DNA of 64,000 nt from Sambucus nigra (lineage: Eukaryota > Streptophyta > Magnoliopsida > Dipsacales > Adoxaceae): assembly GCA_949130495.1 (NCBI GenBank), contig OX422213.1, positions 208,151,160-208,215,159 of the forward strand. The letters are read 5' to 3'. Positions within the stretch are counted from its first letter, which is position 1. Every line of letters begins with the position of its first letter. Under the pieces are notes generated by a model. That model made no database searches. It saw only the letters and a list, made by a program, of their open reading frames with translations, and was not told the DNA's origin. A program made the translations under genes and the position numbers. Of this stretch, positions 22,783 to 33,019 are shown piece after piece.

Positions 22783-23210
22783 ATCTCTAACTTTAAAATT
22801 ATTCTTAAGGTACAAATACCCCTGCCTTTAAAAATAGTCTTGAGATCTAAGTACCCTTAACCTTTAAAATAACCTTGAGGTTCAATAACCCCCAACTTTA
22901 AAATAGTTCTAAGGTGAAAATACCCTTGGGATAAATATTTTTATGTAATTTAAAGGACCCCAACCTTTGTTATACGGTCCAAGTACTCTGAATTTTCTAA
23001 AAATTCTAGGACAGTTAAGAGTGAATCATACTTAACTCTAAAATGGCTCGAGGAATCCGACCAATGATTTTTTTACAACACTATAACCTTTTTCCTAAGT
23101 AATCTTAAGGTCTAAGTACCCTTGACTTTACATTTTCAGGAATTCTATGGACTTCAACCTTAGTTACACTCCACTTTGGAGGTCTAATGGCCCTTAGACC
23201 ATCATTTTAT
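22783..23210 (+). repeat. Degenerate ~35-bp CTTGAGGTCC repeat, right flank
   Basis: Copies of the unit lie near 22802, 22839, 22872 and 22905, with looser ones near 22976, 23105 and 23180 (for example AGTCTTGAGATCTAAGTACC). It is the same family as 848-1142 and continues on the far side of the copia array. Confidence 0.65.
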
Positions 23211-23699
23211 AGTTACACATTACTGAGGAAATAAGATTAAGGTTATTCAACAAAAAATGGGGGTTATAGGCTGCCTATTACCAACATTGTAAACAAATGA
23301 AATTTTAAATAAAAAGAAAATTTATTCTTGACAAAGAAAAAAATAAAGCAAAGACAAACATCCAGGCACAGTAGGTGCAAAACTAAAATAAATTATCTAT
23401 TTTCATTGTTGGAAGATGGATTACATGTAGTTTAAGAAAAAAGTAAAATACATCCACAGAGATCAATCGCCTTTGCCAACATCATCCCCAACTTTGTCAG
23501 AGGTTTGTGGAAGTTCTTGTTAACCATCATCCTTCGAGCCCAAAAGCCCCACCTTCTTAGATGCCTGATTAATATCTTTTTATTCTTAATCATTAAAAGT
23601 AGAGTCAATTGATAGAAGTCTAGAAATATCAAGATTAGTACATATAATATTAACCTTGTCTTTTCAATTAGCAAACACTAAACCAAATCCTGCGAATGC
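23211..23699 (+). other. Unassigned stretch
   Basis: No gene, LTR end or repeat is recognised. A minus-strand open frame of 80 codons (23432-23674) has no motif known to me, and I do not call it a gene. Confidence 0.4.
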
Positions 23700-24140
23700 T
23701 CATGACCATATCAATTTTTGGCATGACCATATTCATTACCACACTGAGTCTTGGATGCTCTGGAAGTGGTCATGGACCAAATCCCTGACCATTGTGGGTA
23801 ACACACTTGGGCCGTGACTAGGGCATGACCATCTTGGCACCAAATTCTCACCAAAACCCCCTCCAAGATTAGTCACGAATGGGTCACGAACTTGGACCAT
23901 GACCATAGGCATGACGAAGAAGAAAACATACACATATGGGGTCATGGCTAGGAGTCATAACCATTTTCTTGGTGTGATTCACGGTTATGGGCCGTGACCA
24001 TCCCTAAATTGAATATTTATTGTTGGTCATGTATGGGGGTCACGACTGTAGGTCGTGACCATTTTTCAATCAGGTAGCATCTATAAGGAAGTAATTGATT
24101 GCGATGGTGGGTCCCGGCTCTAGGGCGTGACAATGTCATT
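23700..24140 (+). repeat. GGTC(A/G)CGACC-type subterminal repeat block, left
   Basis: Many copies of short words such as GTCATGGACC, GCCGTGACTA, GTCACGAACTTGGACC and GGTCGTGACC occur in both orientations, so the stretch can fold on itself. The same word family, less decayed at CpG sites, forms the block at 31390-31690. Together they may be the ends of one composite element. Confidence 0.6.
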
Positions 24141-25690
24141 CCTAAAAAGATGCCTCATTTTCATTTTCATTTGCCCGCTCCTCTCTTTAATTAAAAACGA
24201 GATATTTTTGTTAGGATATGGATCTTGGGGTGTTGGTTTAGTTTTTATTTGAATGGTGGGTCGGGGTTCTTTACCCAAGGTTATGGATGAATATCTGGGT
24301 TGTGGTTCTTGGACGGAGGTTTTGGTTTGATGAACATGGATTGCGGGTTAAAAAAATCAGGTTAAGGAAGCTGTGACTTTGCATTCGCTGGAGTTTGTAT
24401 TTGGGTCTACTGCATTTGGTGTCACCGAATTTTATGGTTTTTTCGTCGGGTTGAACTGGGGCAACATGGACTTCCATGGTGTCGGTGGGTTGTAGTTATG
24501 AGGGTACCGGGTTTAGGAGGTTTTGTTTGGTTGGAAATGGATGGGAAATGCATATTAAAATGGAGTTTGGAGCTTTATCTTTGGCTATGGTGAAAGGAGA
24601 GAGAATGCAAAAAAATATGTGATTTTCATTTTAGGTCGACCATAGCTTTTCTATGTCGTCAAACGCTGATGACTTCTATCTCTCTCTCTCCCCCCCCCCC
24701 TCTCATCAAATACGAAGGTATTTATGCATATTTAGCTTTTGATTCATATTTAGGTTTCTACATATTTTAGTTTTGATTCATATTTCTGCGTATTTAGGTT
24801 TTGATTTTTATTTGGGTTTCAATTGGGTTAGTGGATTTACGAATTTCAAATATGATTTTTTGAGTTAAGGTGGAAGTCTCGGTTGCGATGTCGATTGGCT
24901 ATTGCGAGTTGGGGAGGGTTATGACTCATGGAGTTAAGTTGGGGTGGGTTGCAATTCCAATGGGTTTTAGGGTGGGGGAGGTCTGAAACGGCGGGTTAAC
25001 GGGAGTGGGGGTGGTGATTGGGGGTTAGAGGGCAATGAAATTGTTGAGTACAAATTTGTGGTTAATTTTTTTTTTTTTTTGAATTTCTTACATTTTTTGT
25101 GGTCTTTGAGTTGTCTTCAATTTAAATTCATTTTATTTTTGTTTTTATTTTTTTAGAGATACTTTTTACCACATGAGAATTTTATTGCTCTATTTAGTAT
25201 GTTTTTTACGAAAAACAAATTTAGTTTAGAAGCTATTTTTATTATAAATTTATTGCTTAATTAATCTTGTTTCCATATATGTAGACAATAAAGTAAATTT
25301 TTTGTAGTGTTTTCATTTATTACAGTTTGAAAGATTAAGTATGACCTTAAAAAAGCACAATTACATTTATTTATTTATCACAATTATGCAAATGGCTCCA
25401 TTTTGGGTTCCAACTTTTTAGTTTTCAATCCACTGAGTTCCATTTTGAGTGTCATGTGGCCATTTTTTCCTAAAAAATGCAAGTTCTCTGGAGACTCCTT
25501 GTTGTTATTGTGGTAACGGATTTTCAATCCACTGTGTTCCACTCTTTTAGTTTTACATAGATAATTACACCTTTTTAAATTGACATAGAGGATTCCAATT
25601 TTTTAATCCAAGTTATTGGGGGTTACTAAGGGTATTCAAGTAATCTAATACATTTTTTTAAAATTTAATGACTGAAACAAATTTTAGTTT
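24141..25690 (+). other. Unassigned, with G-rich stretch
   Basis: No coding region is recognised. There is a pyrimidine run near 24680-24710 with a C tract of about 11. From about 24890 to 25032 the plus strand is rich in G runs (GGGTGGGGGAGG, GGGAGTGGGGGTGG, GGGGGTTAGAGGG), which could form G-quadruplexes. A (T)n run lies at ~25067-25080. The stretch leads directly into the eIF5A-like exon and might include upstream sequence captured with it. Confidence 0.4.
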
Positions 25691-25696
25691 GAAACA

Positions 25697-25816
25697 TCTG
25701 ACGAGGAGCATCAATTTGAGTCCAAGGATGATGTTGGCGCCTCTATGACCTACCCTAAACAAGTCGGTGCTATTCGCAAGGGAGGTTACATTGTCATAAA
25801 GAATCGCCCCTGCAAG
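25697..25816 (+). pseudogene. Captured first exon of translation factor eIF5A
   Basis: Forty codons in one frame begin [20 protein letters not shown] and end VIKNRPCK. This is the N-terminus of plant eIF5A, which helps ribosomes through difficult peptide bonds and is modified on a hypusine Lys. The start codon is lost: ACA stands where the ATG should be. A GT donor (GTATAC) follows the last Lys codon directly, consistent with a genomic exon-intron copy and not an mRNA copy. The hypusine motif and the rest of the ~160-residue protein are not seen downstream. Being alone between repeat blocks, it is best read as an exon captured by a transposon. Confidence 0.85.
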
Positions 25817-27020
25817 GTATACACATATCATCATGAGATTTCGATTATCCCCATTTTTCTAATTGTTGTGTGATTTTTTTACTTTTGATGTTCTATGGTT
25901 CATATACTTATTTCGATTTTTATTTTTCGCCATTTGGGTGTTTTTTATTTGTGTAGTTTCGATTTAAGTATGTTGTTTCTATTTACATGTTGATAATATT
26001 TATTGGTATTAGTTCAAAAGGAAGGTTTAATTTAAGTATTGTAGATTTTTACTCTTTTAGGTCTTTTGGTTCTCTCTCAAGACAATGTTTACATGTTTAT
26101 TTTGTTTCAGGGTTGATTCAAGGTTTTTTATGATGGTTCTTCAAGATCGATAAGGTAATCTGAGTTTGAACATTAGATTTTACATGTATCTCATGCTTAG
26201 CCCCGAGGTAAGGTATTTTAATTTTTTTCTTTCAAATAATCGTTTTTGTTTCAAATCTGAGATTTCTTATATTAACATCCTTATCCCTGCTTTTATGGTT
26301 ATATTATGTGGGTAACATGGTGGCTAAAGGTGGAGGCAATATGATACACTACATACTTTGGGTTGTTCTTGATTACTATTGTTCTAAATTACTTATTTTG
26401 TGATATGTGCTTTGGTATTATCACGTAGTGTGGAAAACATAGGTTATTAAAAGAAATTGAAGGTGGTCAGCGATTTTGGTGCATAACATACTGAAATTAA
26501 ATGGTTTGCATACCAATTTTTGATATTTTCACTATAATTTCAGCATGTTAAGTTGAAGTTAAATGGTTTGCATCCCAATTTTTGATACTGTGTTGTTTTC
26601 TGCTAATAATTAACGTGATTTGATTTTAATATATGAAAACGTTTACTGGCTTTCTTTTCCGTCTAAATGTTGATTGTAATATATATTGGAGCTATTGGAA
26701 CCCAACTTGACCATGTAATGTTGGGGTAATACTATATTTATCTCACTACATCAGTATTGTCCTTATTTTTGTTTCTTTTCAGTCCTTAGTTGGTTGTTTT
26801 CTCTATTTACATTTTTTTGTTTGGGCTTTTCAGCTTTTCAAGCTAGGTCCCATCCAATTACTTTGCATATCTGAATGTTCTGAAACCAGCAAAGAGGTAT
26901 GCTTTTCAGCTTTTTTTTCTTCAGAAAATAGAGGTATGGAATTTTGCTATACTATCAATTTGGTTTATTATGTTTGTGGTCACATATTTTCTTTATTTTT
27001 TTTTTGTTTGGAATCTTTTA
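25817..27020 (+). other. Intron-like region with possible exon scraps and a ~60-bp duplication
   Basis: T-rich, intron-like sequence follows the eIF5A exon. Possible exons bounded by AG and GT occur near 26110-26153 and 26834-26896, but neither gives a protein I recognise. AAATGGTTTGCAT(A/C)CCAATT and neighbouring bases occur twice, at about 26485-26530 and 26543-26590, as a tandem duplication. Confidence 0.4.
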
Positions 27021-27044
27021 GGTGCTTGATTCTTGCGTAAGGTT

Positions 27045-27225
27045 TGGGGATGCTACGGTAGCAGCTTCTATAGGGATGCTACGGGGCTTCTATTGGGAGC
27101 TACAGGGCTCCTATGGAACTACTACGGGGCCGCTATGGAGCCGCTACAGTAGCAGCTGCTACAGGGTGCTACGGGGATGCTATAGGGCTACAACGGGGTC
27201 ACTACGGAGCTGCTATGGGTAATGT
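27045..27225 (+). repeat. GCTACGGGG / GCTATGGAG minisatellite
   Basis: About 180 bases are built from imperfect ~10-12-bp units such as GCTACGGGGATGC, GCTACAGGG, CTACTACGGGGCC and GCTATGGAGCC. The units are GC-rich against AT-rich surroundings. A plus frame through it reads as Gly-, Tyr- and Ser-rich peptide, a product of the repeat and not evidence of a gene. Confidence 0.75.
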
Positions 27226-27340
27226 TCATTTTCATCATTTTGGCATTCCGACCAAGTCGACTTTTTTTAGGTGTAGACATTTACTTATTACCTTTTCACT
27301 CTTATCACTTTTTATATGACACTTTCTTTGAGTTGTTGTT

Positions 27341-27508
27341 TTGGATTCTTGAATTGCTATTGACTAGTGGATTTGAACATTTAGATGGCCATTGAGTTGG
27401 TTGGCCCTAGGAATATCTATTACATTGCATTATTTTTTGGGATTCTTGAATTGTTGTTGACTGGTGGATTTGAACATTTAGATGGCCATTGAGTTTGTTG
27501 GCCCTAGG
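27341..27508 (+). repeat. Two tandem ~70-bp units, ~98-bp period
   Basis: GATTCTTGAATTG followed by GGATTTGAACATTTAGATGG and ending TTGGCCCTAGG occurs at about 27344-27411 and again at 27441-27508. The copies differ at few positions, so the duplication is fairly young. Confidence 0.85.
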
Positions 27509-27668
27509 CGTTTCTAACATTTAGGGTTGTGATTAAACCGAATATAAAAAGATATAAATAAAACATACTACAAATTTCAAAAGATTGCTGCTAAACAATT
27601 AATAATGCTAAATTAAACATAACTCTGTATAAATCATCATTATAAACATTACTTATGCTAATTTATAG

Positions 27669-30600
27669 TAACTTGTAGGGATTGACTGAGCGATCACGGG
27701 CGAAAACCTGAAACGGCCCCCGAATGGCCCTATAAAAGGCAACATCACCTCGCACGAGACCAATGTAACTCATAGGGACTGTCCGCACAGTCACGGGACT
27801 CCCTATTTGAGAATATGAATATAATTTGAAAATATGTAGACTTAGGCTTAAAAACACGATGTTGGAGGGCGACACTTTGAAACAACCCCCGAACGGGTCC
27901 GTGAGTGGCACCAACTCCTCTTGCGGGACTAATGTAACTCGTAGGGACTGAACTATCGATCACGGGACTCTCGATTTAAGAATATGATGATAATTTGAAA
28001 ATATCCAAACTTAAACTTAAAAATGACATTAGAGGGCGACACGCTGAAACAAGCCCCCAAATGGCCTTATGAGAGACACCAACACCTCGAACGGGACCAA
28101 TATAACTCGTAAGGATTGACCGCGCATTCACGGGACTCTCGGCTTGATAATGCAATAATAATTTGAAAATATCTGGACTTAATCTTAAAAATATCGCATT
28201 AGAGGGCGAACCCCTGTGAGAGGCACCAACACCTCGCATAGGACCAATGTAACTAGTAGTAACTGACCGCGCAGTCACGGGATTCCCGGTTTAAGAATAT
28301 GACGCTAATTTCAAAATATGCAGACTTAGGCTTAAAAAATAGCATTAGAGGAAGAAACCCTAAAACAACCCCCAAACGGTCCCATAAGAGGCACTAACAC
28401 CTCGGATGGGACTAACATAACTCGTAGGGACTAACCGCATAGTCACGATACTCCCAGTTTAAGAATACAACGATAATTTGAAAATATTTAGGCTTAGGCT
28501 TAAAAACTTGGCATTAACGGGTGAAAATATGAAACAACCCCCAACGTCCAATGAGAGGCAACAACACCTCGCATGGGACCAATGTAACTCTTAGGAACTT
28601 ACCGCCTAGTCCCGGGACTTCTAATTTGAGAATGCAACCATAATTTGAAAATATGTATACTTAGGCTTAAAAACACGACATTAGAGGGCGACACCCTGAA
28701 ACAACACCCGAACGGCCCCGTGAGTGGCACCAACTCCTCGCACTAGACCAATGTAACTCATAGGGATTGACCGCTTTATCATGGGACTCCCTGTTTGAGA
28801 ATACAATGATAATTTGAAAATATCTAAACTTAAGGTTAAAAACATGGCATTAGAGGGTGACACGCTGAAACAACATCCAAACGGCATCGTGAGAGGCACC
28901 GACACCTCGCACGGAATCAATGTAACTCGTAGGGACTGACCATGTGATCACGAGACTCTCAATTAGAGAATACAATGATAATTTGAAAATATTTATACTT
29001 AGGCTTAGAAACATGGTGTTAGAGGGAGGAACCCCAAAACAACCCCCGATCGGCCCCGTGAGAGGTACCAACACCTCCCATAGGACTAATGTAACTCTTG
29101 GACATTGAACGCGCCGTCATGGGACTCCCTATTTGAGAATATAACGATAATTTGAAATATGTAGACATAGGCTTAAAAAATGGCATTAGAGGGTGAAACC
29201 CTGAAATAACTCCTGAACAGTCCCATGAGAAGCACCAACACCTCGCACGGGACTAACGTAACTCATAGGGACAGACTGTGTAGTCATGGGCTCCCGATTT
29301 AAGAGTACGATGATATTTTGAAAATATTTAAACATGGGCTTAAAAAATGACATTAGAGGGCGTAATCTCGAAACAACCTCTGAACGACCTCGTGAGAGGC
29401 ACCAACATCTCGCACGGGACCAATGTAACTCGTAGGGACTGACCTCATAGTCACGTGACTCCCGATTTTAGAATATGATGATAATTTGAAAATATTTAGA
29501 CTTAGGCTTAAAAACTTGGCATCAGAGGGCGAAAATCCGAAATAACCCCCGAACGGCCCACTGAGACGCAATAACACCTCGCACGGGACCAATGTAACTC
29601 GTAGGGACTAATCGCAAGATCGTGCTACTCCCAATTTAAGAATATGATGATAATTTGAAAATATCTTGACTGAGGGTTTCAAATATGGCGTTAGAGGGCG
29701 AAACCCCGAAATAGCCCCCGAACGACCTCTTTAGAGGCACCAAAACCTCACATGGGACTAATGTAACTCATTGGAACTGGTCGTGTGATCAAGGGACTCC
29801 AAGTTTGAGAATACAATAATAATTTCAAATATTTAAACTTAATCATAAAATCATGGCATTAGAGGGCGACACGCTAAAACTGCCACCGAACGGCCCTGCG
29901 AGACGCACCAGCAACTCGCATGGGACTAATATAACTTATAGGGACTAACCGCACGATCACGGGACTCTCGATCTGAGAATAAAACTATAATTTTAGGACT
30001 TAGCCTTAAAAACATGGCGTTAGAGGGCGAAACCCCAAAACAGCCTCCAAACGACCCCTTGAGAGACACTAACACCTCACACGGGACCAATGTAACTCGT
30101 AGGGACTGACTGCGTGATCTAGGGACTCTCGATTTAAGCATACAATGATAATTTTAAAATATCTAAACTTATGCTTAAAAACATGACATTAAAGCCGAAA
30201 TAGCCCCCGAACGGCCCCATGAGAGGCACTAACACCTCGCATGGGAACAATGTAACTCGTATGAATTGACTGCGCAATCACGAGACTCTCGATTTGAAAA
30301 TATGACAAAAAATTGAAAATATCTAGACTTAGGCTTTAAAAATGACATTAGAGGGTGAAACCCTAAAACTGCCCCCGAATGGCCCCGTGAGAGGCACCAA
30401 CACCTCGCATGGGACCAATGAAACTCGTAAGGACCGAATGTGCAGTCACGGGGGATCTCGATTTGAGGATACGATGATAGTTTGAAAATATCTATACTTA
30501 GGCTTAAAAACATGGAATTAGAGGGTAAAAACTCAGAACAACCCCCAATCGGCCCATAAGAGGCACCAACACATCGCACGGGACCAATGTAACTCGTAGA

Positions 30601-30790
30601 AACTGACCACGCAGTAACGGGACTCCCGATTTGAGAATACGACGATAATTTGAAAATATGAAAATTAGTCTTAAAAACAAGTCGTTAGAGGTGGAAACAC
30701 CGAAATGAACCTCAAATGGCCCCGTGAGAGGGACTAACACTTCGTATGGGACAAATGTAACTCGTAGGGACTGATATGATGACAATTATA
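27669..30790 (+). repeat. Satellite-like array, ~19 units of 168-169 bp
   Basis: The box AATGTAACTCGTAGGGACTG recurs at 27762, 27931, 28099, 28246, 28414, 28581, 28750, 28919, 29088, 29255, 29422, 29591, 29760, 29928, 30089, 30249, 30417, 30586 and 30754. Most steps are 167-169; shorter ones are 147, 161 and 160. Each unit also has CACGGGACTC, a TGAGAATACGATGATAATTT segment, GACTTAGGCTTAAAAACATG, TTAGAGGGCGAAA and CCCCGTGAGAGGCACCAAC. An incomplete unit opens the array near 27670. Units differ widely, so homogenisation is weak or past. Scattered C-to-T and G-to-A changes at CpG sites suggest past methylation. Open frames inside it are by-products of a period divisible by three. Confidence 0.95.
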
Positions 30791-31289
30791 ACTCGTATAT
30801 GCAATTTTTCAGCTTGAATATGATTTTTTTTAAACTACTTGGTTACTGATATAATTTCTTTTTCGTATCCTATTTTTTGTAGGATAACATTATATGATTT
30901 GCTTTTATGCACGTGGAACACATGAAGAAGGCAATGGTTTACAACATGAAGATTGTTTATATAATGTTTTTGACATTCAGGATTATGTTTTTTATGTGTT
31001 ATGGTCATGCGAGATTTTAAAGTTTTATTATTTAGTTTTATGGCCGTGCTGACTTTTATAATTTGATCGTTAAATTTTATGGCTGTGTGGGCTTTATAAT
31101 AAGCAGGTTTTATATTAAGAGGGTTTAGAATGCCCAAGAAATAGAGGAAACTATGCCCATTTTTTTTGGGTCTGTGAATTATTAAGATTATAATATTTAT
31201 AAGTTTGAATGTATATTAGTTTATTAACAACGTTCCCGATTCGCAATATGTGATTTTTTATTATTTTGCCAATAATAAATATTTGTAAC

Positions 31290-31365
31290 ACCTAATGTGC
31301 ATCCAACGTAACACGTAGCAACCGATCGCGTAGTCATGGAACCCACAATTTTAGGATTGGATAAA
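31290..31365 (+). repeat. Orphan, diverged unit of the 168-bp repeat
   Basis: CAACGTAACACGTAGCAACC followed by GATCGCGTAGTCATGGAACCC matches the core of the satellite unit, about 500 bases beyond the end of the array. Confidence 0.65.
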
Positions 31366-31389
31366 AGAAGCATTTTTTTAATTATAGTA

Positions 31390-31690
31390 AAATATGGTCA
31401 TGGACTTTTTCCATGACCTTTTTTATTTTTTATGTCGTGCATTAAAATGGTCGCGGCCAAAGTTCGTGACCCACATCGCGACGAAAAAATGATCGCGACC
31501 AAAGTTCGTGACCCACACAGCTACGGAAAAAAATGGAAAAAATGGTCGCGGTGTGGGTCGAGGACTTTGGCCGCGGCCACTTTTCGTCACAGTTGTGGGT
31601 CACGGACTTTGGCTGCAACCATTTTTTTCCCATCGCAGTGTGGGTCACGACCCAAGTCCGCGACCATCTTCCATGACCCTCAGGGTTGTG
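31390..31690 (+). repeat. Inverted minisatellite of ~40-bp units (foldback-like), right block
   Basis: Two units in one direction (GGTCGCGGCCAAAGTTCGTG near 31450, GATCGCGACCAAAGTTCGTG near 31491) are followed by three in the other (GTGGGTCGAGGACTTTGGCC near 31552, GTGGGTCACGGACTTTGGCT near 31596, GTGGGTCACGACCCAAGTCC near 31640). The block can fold into a large hairpin and resembles the block at 23.7-24.1 kb. Confidence 0.8.
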
Positions 31691-33019
31691 ACCCCCGATT
31701 AATCATGGTTGGTGTAGAGTCCTTGTGTGTTTTCTTCAAGTTCTCAAAAAGCTTTGAAAATAACTTTGAGGTCAGACGAGGACTTCTAAGCTTATTTATA
31801 CGGGGTTGGAAATTCTCTGCATATACATATCCAAGCTTCAAATGTTCCTCTGATAATGACACATGGGCCTTCATTTAATCTCTCTCAATCCTCTAAGGCT
31901 TCTAATTATGTCTCTGGTCACCAAAATCCTTCTATTCCATCTTATAGTGATCCCAACCACCAAATAAGAGGCTGACTTACTCCAAGCTTGCTCTCCCTCT
32001 AAGATAGAGTCCACATATGCCTCAAACAAGTGTTGGGCCTATAAAATAACCAAAAATTTACGAGTGTTAGAAACTAAGGAAAAATAGTAAGAAAATAAAC
32101 ATAAATATAAAATATGTGAGAAAGCTTGCTAATAAGGAATGATCTAAACAAAAGCCAATTTTAAATTTTTTTCAAACTAAATATTAAACATAAACAATTT
32201 AATATAAAGTAAAATGTTGCACCAATTTTAAACGAGTTGTGATTCAACAGATTAACCAATTTTATCTTAACATAAACATGCATCTAGGTGATATCAAAAT
32301 AAAATAAAGTAAATCAAACCACAATGCCTGATGTACGAGGAAAACCCAAGCGGGAAAAATCTCGGATCACCCACCCATGAAAATTAACTATGATAAAGGA
32401 TTTACAAAAGTCAACAAATCACTTACATAATGACTCTATGAACTTTCAAGACTTTATGTGTCTTTAATATTCAACCTCTCCTCAACATCGAAAACATAGG
32501 AACCCTCCCATGCAACTGCCACAATGCGTGAGTCCATACACGTCTCCGTATTCATTGAATAGCTCAGCAACAGTCAACGTATTGGAACATGATGAAATCC
32601 ACCGCTTATTCACCATAACACCACACCATGTGTAAATAAATAATACTAAGTCCACTGTACGAAACGATTCTCAAAAAGATGTGGAGAACAAATGTTGGTG
32701 CCTAAAACAGGATCTTCAAAGCATATATGTGTTAAAACTTGGATCCTAAACAACTTGGGTATAAACTAGGGTTTTGGTGAGTTTAATAGTAATATTTGTA
32801 ATTAATAATCATGTTTTTAAGTTTGTCATATTTCATTACACCGTCATCATCTTGTACATTCTCAAGAGATTCAAGTGAAGACAAGTTAGTGACCGAATGC
32901 AACAATCAAAGATTAAAAGAGTTCAGATCGTCACTTCAATCATTAGAGAAGGTATTTAGTTAATAATGTGTTCTAATCAATTATCCAAGTTAAAGATAGT
33001 CTCCTTCAAGATGAGGTAA
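31691..33019 (+). other. Unassigned AT-rich stretch
   Basis: No open frame with a recognisable product, no terminal repeats and no RNA gene were found here. Short open frames around 31680-31878 run partly through the foldback block and are not supported as genes. Confidence 0.4.

Noticed and set aside
25817..27020. Remaining exons of eIF5A after the captured first exon
   Set aside because: I looked for the hypusine-loop motif (STSKTGKHGHAK type) and later eIF5A words and found none. The AG/GT-bounded stretches encode unrelated peptides.
27669..30790. Possible repeat-protein gene: minus-strand frames repeat the peptide SYIGPVRGVGASH
   Set aside because: The period of 168 is divisible by three, so frames reappear by geometry. 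Stops and 1-2 base shifts break every frame after at most two units, and the units have diverged without respect to codons.
27669..30790. CRISPR-like regular repeat array
   Set aside because: The whole 168-bp unit repeats with no unique spacers, and the context is a plant genome.
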